Positions 54,922 to 61,860 of a stretch of 64,000 bases of DNA are shown here, piece after piece. Within the stretch, counting starts at the first letter, position 1. Every line of letters begins with the position of its first letter. Origin of the DNA: Thermoflexus hugenholtzii JAD2. Lineage in GTDB: Bacteria; Chloroflexota; Dehalococcoidia; UBA2979. The position numbers were made by a program, and so were the translations under genes. Where the stretch lies: contig CAMDNW010000006.1 in NCBI GenBank assembly GCA_945903275.1, positions 26,062 to 90,061 on the forward strand, read 5' to 3'. The notes beneath the pieces were generated by a model that was not told the origin of the DNA, ran no database searches, and worked only from the letters and a program-made list of their open reading frames with translations.

Positions 54922-55176
54922 GTGACTGCCGGGCGCAGCGCGCACGAGGTAATCCTCTATGGTGTTCCGGGCTGCCACCTGTGCGAGGAGGCGGCCCGTG
55001 CGCTCCACACACTCCAACGGACGCGCCACTTTACGCTACGCGAGATCGATATCCACACCGATTCAGGCCTCGAACGCCGCTATCTGTTCGAGATTCCGGT
55101 GATCGAGGTGGATGGCATCGAGGTCACTAGCGCTCCGATCAACATCAACGCTGTGCGGCTGGCGCTGACCCACTAA
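54922..55176 (+). CDS. glutaredoxin-like (thioredoxin-fold) protein
   Basis: 84 residues from the GTG at 54922, two bases after the lgt stop; the longer frame lies inside lgt. EVILYGVPGCHLCEEAARAL gives a CxxC redox site, and FEIPVIEVDGIEV supplies the cis-Pro and the following strand. This is the DUF836-like small glutaredoxin group. It may reduce disulfides or mixed thiols; the partner is unknown. It converges on uppP with a gap of only 3 bases. Confidence 0.85.
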   Translation: MTAGRSAHEVILYGVPGCHLCEEAARALHTLQRTRHFTLREIDIHTDSGLERRYLFEIPVIEVDGIEVTSAPININAVRLALTH

Positions 55177-55179
55177 GTG

Positions 55180-56007
55180 TCAGATTGTCCCTGTGGCGGC
55201 CAGCGACAGCACGACAACACCCAGCACGATGCGATAGACGACGAACGGCATGAGTGTGTGTGTCTGCACGTGGCGCAGCAGCCAGTGGATGACCGCGATG
55301 CCCGCGAATCCCGAGGCAACCGCGCCCACCAGCATCGGCCCCCACGCGACGACAACCTCGCCCGAGGCTGCTTCGGCGAGCTTGAGTGTGGCCGCGCCGG
55401 TGATTGCGGGCATCGAGAGCAGGAAGGAGAAGCGGGTGGCGGTGTTGCGGTCGAAGCCGATCAGGCGGGCCGCGCTGATCGTGATGCCCGACCGCGACAC
55501 GCCGGGGATCAGCGCGAAGGCTTGCGCGATGCCGATCAACCCCGCGTGTCGCCCGGTGACAGATTCAAGGCGGAGGAGGCTCGCCGGAAGGCGGTCAGCG
55601 ATGGCGATCAGGATACCGACGACGATCAGCAGTACACCGGCGAGCGAGGCCGAGCGGGTGTACGCCTCGATGGTTGTGTCGAAGGCAGCGCCGGCCGCAA
55701 CGGCGGGAATGGTGCCGAGGACGATCCAGAGACCTAGGCGGCCTTGCCAGCCCCAATGGGAGAGCAGCAACCCGTGGACAGACAGATCGCGCAATGTCGC
55801 AGCGAGAATGGCAGTCCAGTCGCGCCAGAAGTAGGCGATGGTGGCAGTAAGCGTGCCGGCGTGCAGCCCGACATCGAAGGTCAGGGAGTTGGGATCTGTG
55901 CCAAGCAAGCGAGGCGCGAGTAGTAAGTGGGCTGAAGAGGACACGGGCAGGAACTCGGTCAGCGCCTGCACCAAGCCGAGGATGATCGCGTGCAAATAGT
56001 CGGCCAT
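55180..56007 (-). CDS. uppP: undecaprenyl-diphosphatase UppP (BacA)
   Basis: 275 residues with about eight membrane helices. The catalytic signatures are LGLVQALTEFLPVSSSAHLLL near the N-terminus and IPGVSRSGITISAARLIG in the second half. UppP recycles undecaprenyl diphosphate to the lipid carrier used in peptidoglycan synthesis. It is divergent from the SAM-riboswitch operon, which begins about 45 bases upstream. Confidence 0.95.
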   Translation of the reverse strand: MADYLHAIILGLVQALTEFLPVSSSAHLLLAPRLLGTDPNSLTFDVGLHAGTLTATIAYFWRDWTAILAATLRDLSVHGLLLSHWGWQGRLGLWIVLGTIPAVAAGAAFDTTIEAYTRSASLAGVLLIVVGILIAIADRLPASLLRLESVTGRHAGLIGIAQAFALIPGVSRSGITISAARLIGFDRNTATRFSFLLSMPAITGAATLKLAEAASGEVVVAWGPMLVGAVASGFAGIAVIHWLLRHVQTHTLMPFVVYRIVLGVVVLSLAATGTI

Positions 56008-56050
56008 ATGGTGAGCCTACGCCGTGAAGACCCTACGGGGCGGTTACCCG

Positions 56051-56080
56051 TTGACAGAACGGCGGGTGAGATTCTAGCCT
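56051..56080 (+). promoter_or_regulatory. promoter of the SAM-riboswitch operon
   Basis: A perfect TTGACA (56051-56056), an 18-base spacer and TAGCCT (56075-56080). The start should fall about 20 bases before the riboswitch. Confidence 0.65.
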
Positions 56081-56104
56081 CGTCCCCACGCACGCAGGTT
56101 AGTG

Positions 56105-56225
56105 CGGTTCATCGAGAGTGGTGGAGGGCAGCGGCCCGAAGAAGCCACGGCAACCGAATCGTCCTCGCCAGGACGGCCACGGTGCCAAGTCCGTCCCAGC
56201 GGTTTGCGCTGGGAGAGATGAACTG
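56105..56225 (+). promoter_or_regulatory. SAM-I (S-box) riboswitch
   Basis: The S-box core is clear. P1 arms are GTTCATC (56107-56113) and GATGAAC (56217-56223). Then come GAGAGTGGTGGAGGG, GGCCCGAAGAAGCCACGGCAACC and ACGGTGCCAAGTCC, with a final P4-like hairpin. The class senses S-adenosylmethionine and usually lowers expression of methionine/SAM genes when SAM is high. Here the gene controlled is a threonine-synthase-like enzyme with a NIL protein and a sulfur carrier. Confidence 0.93.
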
Positions 56226-56237
56226 AAAGGCACTCCG

Positions 56238-56312
56238 TTGATCGATACCGCTTCCCGTGTGCTGCACCGTCATCGACCGGCGCTCGGCGTGCTCGGCATG
56301 GTGATGCGTTAG
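56238..56312 (+). other. possible small leader frame after the riboswitch
   Basis: A TTG-started frame of 24 codons ends in GMVMR and its TAG lies at the foot of the strong hairpin at 56312-56339. A ribosome reaching the stop could open that hairpin. There is a weak AAAGG upstream. It may be chance. Confidence 0.25.
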
Positions 56313-56339
56313 CCCGCTCGCGCTCTGCGTGAGTCGGGC
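56312..56339 (+). terminator. strong hairpin in the riboswitch expression platform
   Basis: The arms 56312-56323 and 56327-56339 give 12 base pairs with one bulge and a 3-base loop. No U-run follows, so it is probably not a classical terminator. It may act through Rho or by affecting translation of the gene 70 bases downstream. Confidence 0.5.
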
Positions 56340-56407
56340 GTTACGCACGAACAGCACAGCCGATGTGCCGGCCTCGCATTCGAGGCGACAGGGGAGTGGA
56401 AGCAAAG

Positions 56408-57658
56408 ATGTCATTCGAACAGGCCCTGCGATGCAGGGAGTGTGGGCGGGAGTATTCGCTCGCCCCGATCTTCTCATGTGAGTTCTGCTTTGGTCCGTTG
56501 GAAGTCGCCTACGACTACGACGGCATCCGGGAAGCGGTCTCGCGCGATAGCATCGCGCGCGGCCCCGCCACGCTCTGGCGCTACGAGGCACTGCTGCCGT
56601 GTGACCCGGCGTATAAGGTCGATATCGGCACAGGCTTCACGCCGCTGATTCGCGCAGACCGGCTCGCGAAAGCGATCGGCCTCGACACGCTCTGGATCAA
56701 GAACGACACCACAAACCCGACGTGGTCGTTCAAGGATCGCGTGGTAAGTGTGGCGATCGCGCGCGCGCGGCAGTTCGGGTTCCAGGCGATGGCCTGCGCG
56801 AGCACGGGCAATCTGGCGAACTCCGTCTCCGCCCACGCGGCGGCGGCGGGCATGGATGCGTTTGTGTTCATTCCCGACGATCTCGAAGCAGGCAAGGTCG
56901 TAGGCAGCGCGGTCTACGCGCCGACGCTGGTGATGGTCGACGGCAACTATGACGATGTGAATCGGCTCTGCACCGAACTCGCAGGGACGCGGCCGTGGGC
57001 CTTCGTGAACATCAACGTGCGCCCGTACTACGCGGAAGGTTCGCGCACGCTGGCGTACGAGGTTGCCGAGCAACTTGGCTGGCGCGCCCCGCAGCATGTG
57101 GTGGCGCCGATGGCGTCAGGCTCGCTGTTTACGAAAATCTGGAAGGGCTTTCAGGAGTTTGAAAAGGTCGGGCTGATCGACACGCCGCACACGCGTATGT
57201 CTGGTGCGCAGGCCGCGGGTTGCTCGCCGATCACAACGGCCTTTCAGCACGACACGCTGAACTTCGTGCCGCAGAAGCCGAATACCATCGCGCGGTCGCT
57301 GGCGATCGGCAACCCGGCCGACGGCTACTACGCGCTCAAGGTGATGGAAGAGACGCATGGTGGCGCTGAGATGGCGACTGACGACGAGATCGTCGCTGGC
57401 GTGAAGTTGCTTGCCGAGACCGAGGGTATCTTCGCTGAGACCGCCGGCGGCGTGACCATCGCTTGCCTGCAGCGCCTGGTGGCAAGCGGGGCCATCCGCC
57501 GCGACGAGGAGACAGTCGCGTTCATTACCGGCGGTGGGTTGAAGACTATCGAGGCCGTGCAAGGCAAACTGGTGGAGCCGCTACGCGTGCCGCCATCGAC
57601 TGCGGCATTCGATGCCGCGCTGGATGCCCGGCGTGCCGTCGCGGCCGGAGGTGCCTGA
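56408..57658 (+). CDS. threonine-synthase-like PLP enzyme under SAM control
   Basis: 416 residues from the ATG at 56408. An N-terminal zinc ribbon (C9, C12, C24, C27) precedes a fold-type II PLP domain. The cofactor Lys is in NPTWSFKDR near residue 109, and ACASTGNLANSVSAHAAAAG and ITGGGLKTIEAV follow, as in threonine synthases and their relatives such as cysteate synthase. Threonine synthase uses O-phosphohomoserine. A SAM riboswitch before the gene and a NIL protein and sulfur carrier after it point to the methionine branch, so homocysteine formation from O-phosphohomoserine is my hypothesis. Plain threonine synthase remains possible. Confidence 0.85.
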   Translation: MSFEQALRCRECGREYSLAPIFSCEFCFGPLEVAYDYDGIREAVSRDSIARGPATLWRYEALLPCDPAYKVDIGTGFTPLIRADRLAKAIGLDTLWIKNDTTNPTWSFKDRVVSVAIARARQFGFQAMACASTGNLANSVSAHAAAAGMDAFVFIPDDLEAGKVVGSAVYAPTLVMVDGNYDDVNRLCTELAGTRPWAFVNINVRPYYAEGSRTLAYEVAEQLGWRAPQHVVAPMASGSLFTKIWKGFQEFEKVGLIDTPHTRMSGAQAAGCSPITTAFQHDTLNFVPQKPNTIARSLAIGNPADGYYALKVMEETHGGAEMATDDEIVAGVKLLAETEGIFAETAGGVTIACLQRLVASGAIRRDEETVAFITGGGLKTIEAVQGKLVEPLRVPPSTAAFDAALDARRAVAAGGA

Positions 57659-57900
57659 TGGCCAGCAAGCGTGTCCGCTTTACATTTGAGCCAGACTTGA
57701 TCAAGCAGCCGGTGATCTACCTGATGGGGCACCGGTTCCAGGTAGTGACCAACATCCGCATGGCGGACGTGGACAATTCCGTCGGCTGGGTGGTGCTGGA
57801 ACTCGAAGGCGAGGCTACCGAGATAGAGCGCAGCATCCAGTGGGCGCAGGAGCAAGGCGTCCGTGTCGATTCAGCCCTCGGCGATGTGGTCGAGGGGTAA
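57658..57900 (+). CDS. stand-alone NIL domain protein
   Basis: 80 residues from the ATG that overlaps the upstream stop (TGATG), behind GGAGG. The sequence RVRFTFEPDLIKQPVIYLM, then TNIRMADVDNSVGWVVLELEG and IERSIQWAQEQGV, is the NIL domain, a ferredoxin-like fold also found at the end of the methionine transporter ATPase MetN and in archaeal proteins needed to make homocysteine. It probably binds a sulfur amino acid or helps sulfur transfer. Its place between the PLP enzyme and a sulfur carrier strengthens the methionine link. Confidence 0.88.
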   Translation: MASKRVRFTFEPDLIKQPVIYLMGHRFQVVTNIRMADVDNSVGWVVLELEGEATEIERSIQWAQEQGVRVDSALGDVVEG

Positions 57901-57913
57901 GGAAGGTACGGCA

Positions 57914-58192
57914 GTGGCAGTCAGAGTGAAGATTCCCACCCCGTTGCGGGGACTGACCAGCGAGCGTGATACGGTGGCGGCCGAGGGTGGCACGCTCAAT
58001 GAACTCGTGCAGCACCTTGAGGCTGAGTTCCCCGGCATGCGCGAGCGGCTGTGCGACGACACCGGAGCGCTCCGCCGCTTCGTGAACGTCTACATCAATG
58101 GCGAGGATGTCCGCTTCCTCGACGGCCTCGCCAGCCCGCTCAAAGAAGGTGACGAAATCTCGATCGTGCCGGCGGTGGCGGGCGGCTGCTAG
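57914..58192 (+). CDS. CysO-like sulfur carrier ending in Gly-Gly-Cys
   Basis: 92 residues from the GTG at 57914, with GGAAGG upstream. It has the CysO/MoaD ubiquitin-like fold: RFVNVYINGEDVRFLDG and EGDEISIVPAVAGGC. Sulfur carriers need a free C-terminal Gly-Gly for adenylation and thiocarboxylation; here a single Cys follows. A protease of JAMM type (62974) could remove it, as relatives do for carriers with an extra residue, or the Cys could itself take part. It is the third gene after the SAM riboswitch and converges on the GNAT gene. Confidence 0.88.
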   Translation: MAVRVKIPTPLRGLTSERDTVAAEGGTLNELVQHLEAEFPGMRERLCDDTGALRRFVNVYINGEDVRFLDGLASPLKEGDEISIVPAVAGGC

Positions 58193-58207
58193 GCCGTCGC
58201 GCCGCGT

Positions 58208-58828
58208 CTACTGCGGATCGCGCCACATCAGCCAGACCGGTGGCCCGCCGCCGGGAAGGTTGGTCTCCTCGGTGACGCGGAATCCGAGGCGCTCGTACAA
58301 CGGCACGTTCTGTTTCTTCGAGCTTTCGAGGTAGGCGCCCACGCCCTCGCGGTCGCTGCGTTCGAGGACATGACGGATCAGTGTCGTGCCGGCGCCGGTG
58401 CCCTGCCGCGACGGTTCGATGCCGATGACGGCCAGGTAGTAGTGCTCGGGTGCCTGCGGGTGCTTCTTGTCTATGAAATCGAATGCGCCGATCGCCTTTT
58501 GGATGCCTCCGAGACCAGCGATGCGCGCCATGTGCGGGAGCATCTGCAAGTTGAACAACAGGCCATGGGGCACCTTACCGGGCGGATTCCACAGCGCCGC
58601 ACCCTCGCAGTTCGCACCCATGTAGACCTCGCCGTAGGGGTAGGTCAGCGTGTGGAGTGCGATGTCCATCAGGTGCCGAATGCGCTCGCTCCGCCGCGCG
58701 TCCTGCTTCGCAAGGTGATTCATCACCGGGTCGTCATCGAATGCCCGTCCGAGCATCGCGCCGACCGCATCGAAGTCTGCCGGCGTAATCTTGCGGATCG
58801 CCATCGGTGTGTTGGGTTGCTGGGTCAT
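58208..58828 (-). CDS. GNAT family acetyltransferase
   Basis: 206 residues. The acetyl-CoA-binding motif appears as YLAVIGIEPSRQGTGAGTTLIRHVL near residues 129-153 and the closing NVPLYERLGFRVTEE is typical of GNAT N-acetyltransferases. The N-terminal half resembles members that act on small amines. No substrate can be named. It sits between the two sulfur-related operons and is divergent from the Rrf2 gene. Confidence 0.85.
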   Translation of the reverse strand: MTQQPNTPMAIRKITPADFDAVGAMLGRAFDDDPVMNHLAKQDARRSERIRHLMDIALHTLTYPYGEVYMGANCEGAALWNPPGKVPHGLLFNLQMLPHMARIAGLGGIQKAIGAFDFIDKKHPQAPEHYYLAVIGIEPSRQGTGAGTTLIRHVLERSDREGVGAYLESSKKQNVPLYERLGFRVTEETNLPGGGPPVWLMWRDPQ

Positions 58829-58889
58829 CGCTCTACTCTGGGGGAATCGCTTGCTGGCAGCAGCGATTGCGTGTGCGCGTGGTATGATG

Positions 58890-58917
58890 TTGACTAGTTT
58901 AGTCGTGAATCTAAAAT
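58890..58917 (+). promoter_or_regulatory. promoter with palindromic operator for the rrf2-cysteine operon
   Basis: TTGACT (58890-58895), a 16-base spacer and TAAAAT (58912-58917). The inverted repeat GACTA-GTT-TAGTC (58892-58904) overlaps the -35 element, a suitable site for repression by the Rrf2 protein encoded directly downstream. Confidence 0.72.
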
Positions 58918-58944
58918 CACGGTGTGTAGCGGGGCAACGACCAG

Positions 58945-59382
58945 ATGATCATCGGCAGCAAAGGTGACTATGGCGTCCGCGCCCTCATCGATCTCGCCAT
59001 GTATGGCGATGATGGGCCGGTCCAGCGTACCGAGATCGCCCGCCGCCAGCACATTCCCGAGGCCTACCTCGACCACCTGCTCGCGCAACTCCGGCGCGCC
59101 GGCTTCGTCCGCAGCACCCGGGGCCCGCAGGGCGGCCACCAGTTGACCCGCTCGCCCGCCGCGATCTGCTTGCTGCACGTACTCGAAGCGCTAGAAGGCT
59201 CCCTCGCGCCGATGCCCTGTCTCGACCACGAGGATGAGGATAGCACCGTCTGCGCTCAGCAATGGGTGTGGCGTGAGATTTACGCCGATATGCGGGTGCG
59301 CCTCGCGGCGGTGTCGATGGCCGACCTTGCGGTGCGCGAACGTGAGCGGCTTGGGCAACTCGCGGCCAGTTACTCGATTTGA
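58945..59382 (+). CDS. Rrf2 family transcriptional regulator
   Basis: 145 residues. The winged helix MIIGSKGDYGVRALIDLAMY through EAYLDHLLAQLRRAGFVRSTRGPQGGHQL is typical of Rrf2/IscR/CymR proteins. Downstream Cys residues lie in PMPCLDH and STVCAQQW, but the three-Cys cluster of IscR is not complete. The gene starts an operon with cysK, a MoaD-MoeB fusion and cysO-cysM-mec, so a CymR-like sensor of cysteine or sulfur supply is the natural guess. A palindrome in its own promoter suggests autoregulation. Confidence 0.9.
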   Translation: MIIGSKGDYGVRALIDLAMYGDDGPVQRTEIARRQHIPEAYLDHLLAQLRRAGFVRSTRGPQGGHQLTRSPAAICLLHVLEALEGSLAPMPCLDHEDEDSTVCAQQWVWREIYADMRVRLAAVSMADLAVRERERLGQLAASYSI

Positions 59383-59401
59383 CGCCAGTGGAGATGCAGC
59401 C

Positions 59402-60340
59402 ATGACCGCAGAGGGACACCCCTCGCAGCAGCCCGCCATTGCCGACTCGATCCTCGACCTGATCGGGGCGACGCCGCTTGTCCGGTTGCAGCAGATTTCT
59501 CCCGTGGACGGCGCTGAAATCCTCGGAAAACTGGAGTCGCGAAACCCCGCCGGCTCGGCGAAGGATCGCATCGCGCTCTCGATGGTCGAGGCGGCCGAGC
59601 GGGAAGGCCTGGTCAAGCCGGGCGACACGCTGGTAGAGCCGACATCGGGAAACACGGGCATTGGCCTCGCAATGGTGTGCGCACGCAAGGGCTACCGCCT
59701 GATCCTCACGATGCCCGAGGATATGAGCGTCGAGCGGCGGCGTCTGTTGGAGCGTTTCGGTGCGGAGTTAATCCTGACGCCCGCCATCGAAGGCATGACC
59801 GGTGCGGTCTTCGCGGCGCAGGAGATGGCGCAGAAGCACAAGTACTTCATGCCGCATCAGTTCGATAACCCAGCCAATCCCGAGGTGCATCGGCGCACCA
59901 CCGGCCCTGAGATTCTCGAAGCCACCGGCGGGCGGCTCGATGCCTTCGTGGCCGGCGTCGGCACCGGCGGCACGATCACCGGGGTCGGCGAGGTGCTGCG
60001 GGCCGCGGGCGTGCAGGCGCGTATCGTGGCGGTAGAGCCAGCGCGGGCAGCCGTGCTCCAAGGCGGACGGGCCGGAATCCATGGCATTCAGGGCATCGGG
60101 GCGTCGTTTGTCCCCGGTGTGTTGAACCGGGACATATATGACGAGATCATGTCTGTCCGCGATGAAGACGCCTTCGCGATGACCAAGCGGTTGACCCGGG
60201 AGGAAGGCATCCTCGTAGGCGTCTCGTCCGGAGCAAACGTGTGGGCGGCGGTCGAGGTGGCGAAAGCGCTCGGCCGCGGGAAACGAGTGGTGACGATCTT
60301 GCCGGATACCGGCGAACGCTATCTGAGCGTGGCGCTGTGA
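59402..60340 (+). CDS. cysK: cysteine synthase (CysK-like)
   Basis: 312 residues from the ATG at 59402; the longer frame overlaps rrf2. The PLP Lys is K54 in NPAGSAKDR, and EPTSGNTGIGLAM and VGTGGTITGVG bind substrate and phosphate. The sequence fits O-acetylserine sulfhydrylases. No serine acetyltransferase is seen nearby, so its donor in vivo is uncertain. It starts 19 bases after rrf2. Confidence 0.92.
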   Translation: MTAEGHPSQQPAIADSILDLIGATPLVRLQQISPVDGAEILGKLESRNPAGSAKDRIALSMVEAAEREGLVKPGDTLVEPTSGNTGIGLAMVCARKGYRLILTMPEDMSVERRRLLERFGAELILTPAIEGMTGAVFAAQEMAQKHKYFMPHQFDNPANPEVHRRTTGPEILEATGGRLDAFVAGVGTGGTITGVGEVLRAAGVQARIVAVEPARAAVLQGGRAGIHGIQGIGASFVPGVLNRDIYDEIMSVRDEDAFAMTKRLTREEGILVGVSSGANVWAAVEVAKALGRGKRVVTILPDTGERYLSVAL

Positions 60341-60374
60341 ACGCGATGCATCGAGAACGGTCGGAGGCTCAGCA

Positions 60375-61511
60375 ATGACGATCAGTGTCTACATCCCGTC
60401 GCCATTTCGCTGGCTGACGCAGAACCGCGAGCACATCTCCGTCGACGGCCACAACGTCGCCGAAGTCCTAGACGCGCTGAACACGCGCTATCCCGGCTTC
60501 GACAATCTCGTCTACGACAGCGAGCGTGAGATTCCCGCGCACATCAACATCTACGTGAACAACCGCGAGATTCACGAGTTGAGCGGCACCGAGACCGAGG
60601 TAGTTGACGGCGATCAGGTCGCAGTGATCCCGGCGCTGGCCGGTGGCGCAGGCGACGGCGATGTGCCCGCGACGGCTTCCGTGGCGCTGACGGCTGAAGA
60701 GGCGATGCGCTACTCGCGTCACATCATCATGAATCAGGTCGGCTCAATCGGGCAGCGCAAGTTGCGTGCCGCCAAGGTGCTCATCGTCGGTGCGGGCGGC
60801 CTCGGTTCGCCCGTCGCCATCTACCTCGCGCTGGCGGGTGTAGGCACGATCGGTATCGTCGAGTTCGACACGGTCGACTTGTCCAACCTCCAGCGGCAGC
60901 TGCTGCACCAGACGGAGGACATTGGCAAGTCGAAACTGTTGTCGGCGCAGGAGACGCTGCACTCGTACAACCCCAATGTGAAGGTGATCGGGTATGAAGC
61001 ACCGCTTACCTCCGACAACGCCATGGACATCATTCCGAACTACGACATCATCGTGAACGGCGCAGATAACTTCGCGACACGCTACCTCGTCAACGACGCG
61101 GCATACCTGACCGGCAAGTCGCTGGTGGATGGCTCGATCCTGCTGTTCGACGGGCAGGCGACGGTCTTCAAGCGGGGTAACGGCTGCTACCGCTGCCTCT
61201 ACCCCACGCCTCCCCCGCCCGGCCTCGTGCCGTCGTGTGCCGAGGCGGGCGTGCTCGGCGCGATCACCGGCATTATCGGCTCCATCCAGGCGACCGAGGT
61301 GTTCAAGCAAGTGCTCGGCATCGGCGAGCCGCTGCTCAACCGGCTGCTGCTGGTCGACGCGCTCACGATGGAATTCCGTACCATGCGGCTTCGGCGCGAC
61401 CCGGACTGCCCGTTGTGCGGTGACCATCCGACCGTGACCGAACTCATCGACTACGACCAGTTCTGCGGCTCGCCGCCGCTGGTCGCACCGGGTACTGCGA
61501 GCGCTCACTAG
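60375..61511 (+). CDS. fusion of a MoaD/CysO-like carrier to a MoeB/ThiF-like E1 enzyme
   Basis: 378 residues. Residues 1-91 form a CysO-like domain ending in PALAGG (Gly90-Gly91), but the chain continues with AGDGDVPATAS into an E1-like adenylating domain: SRHIIMNQVGSIGQRKL, VLIVGAGGLGSPVAIYLALAG, LSNLQRQLLHQ and a zinc site with CYRC and CPLC. The internal Gly-Gly would have to be freed by cleavage to accept sulfur, or the fused domain may guide carriers to the E1. No rhodanese domain follows. The E1 part probably adenylates the separate carriers of this locus. Confidence 0.9.
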   Translation: MTISVYIPSPFRWLTQNREHISVDGHNVAEVLDALNTRYPGFDNLVYDSEREIPAHINIYVNNREIHELSGTETEVVDGDQVAVIPALAGGAGDGDVPATASVALTAEEAMRYSRHIIMNQVGSIGQRKLRAAKVLIVGAGGLGSPVAIYLALAGVGTIGIVEFDTVDLSNLQRQLLHQTEDIGKSKLLSAQETLHSYNPNVKVIGYEAPLTSDNAMDIIPNYDIIVNGADNFATRYLVNDAAYLTGKSLVDGSILLFDGQATVFKRGNGCYRCLYPTPPPPGLVPSCAEAGVLGAITGIIGSIQATEVFKQVLGIGEPLLNRLLLVDALTMEFRTMRLRRDPDCPLCGDHPTVTELIDYDQFCGSPPLVAPGTASAH

Positions 61512-61567
61512 GAGCAATCGCTACACGCCTCGGTGCGAACCGTACCGGGCGATGGAGGGGGTTCAAC

Positions 61568-61843
61568 TTGGCGGTGCAGGTACACGTCACTTCGGTGATT
61601 CGGAACGCGGTGGGCGGACAGCGCAAGGTGAGCGCCGACGGCGGCTCGGTGCGCGAGGTGCTCGCGGACATCGAGGCAAAGTACCCTGGCTTCAAGGCAC
61701 AGGTGATGGACGAGCAGGGGCAGTTGCACCGCTTCGTGAACATCTACCTGAACGACGAGGACATCCGCTACCTTCAAGGCGCGGACACGATCCTCAGCGA
61801 TGGCGACGAGATGTCGATCCTCCCGGCGCTGGCCGGCGGTTAA
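61568..61843 (+). CDS. cysO: CysO-like sulfur carrier protein
   Basis: 91 residues with a TTG start behind GGAGGGGG; a GTG two codons later is possible. It matches mycobacterial CysO closely by eye: HRFVNIYLNDEDIRYLQG and SDGDEMSILPALAGG, ending exactly at Gly-Gly. Such carriers are adenylated by a MoeB-type enzyme, become a thiocarboxylate, and donate sulfur to CysM. The next gene is cysM and the JAMM protease follows, the same trio as in Mycobacterium. Confidence 0.92.
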   Translation: MAVQVHVTSVIRNAVGGQRKVSADGGSVREVLADIEAKYPGFKAQVMDEQGQLHRFVNIYLNDEDIRYLQGADTILSDGDEMSILPALAGG

Positions 61844-61860
61844 TGGCAGCTGGAGGCCTG

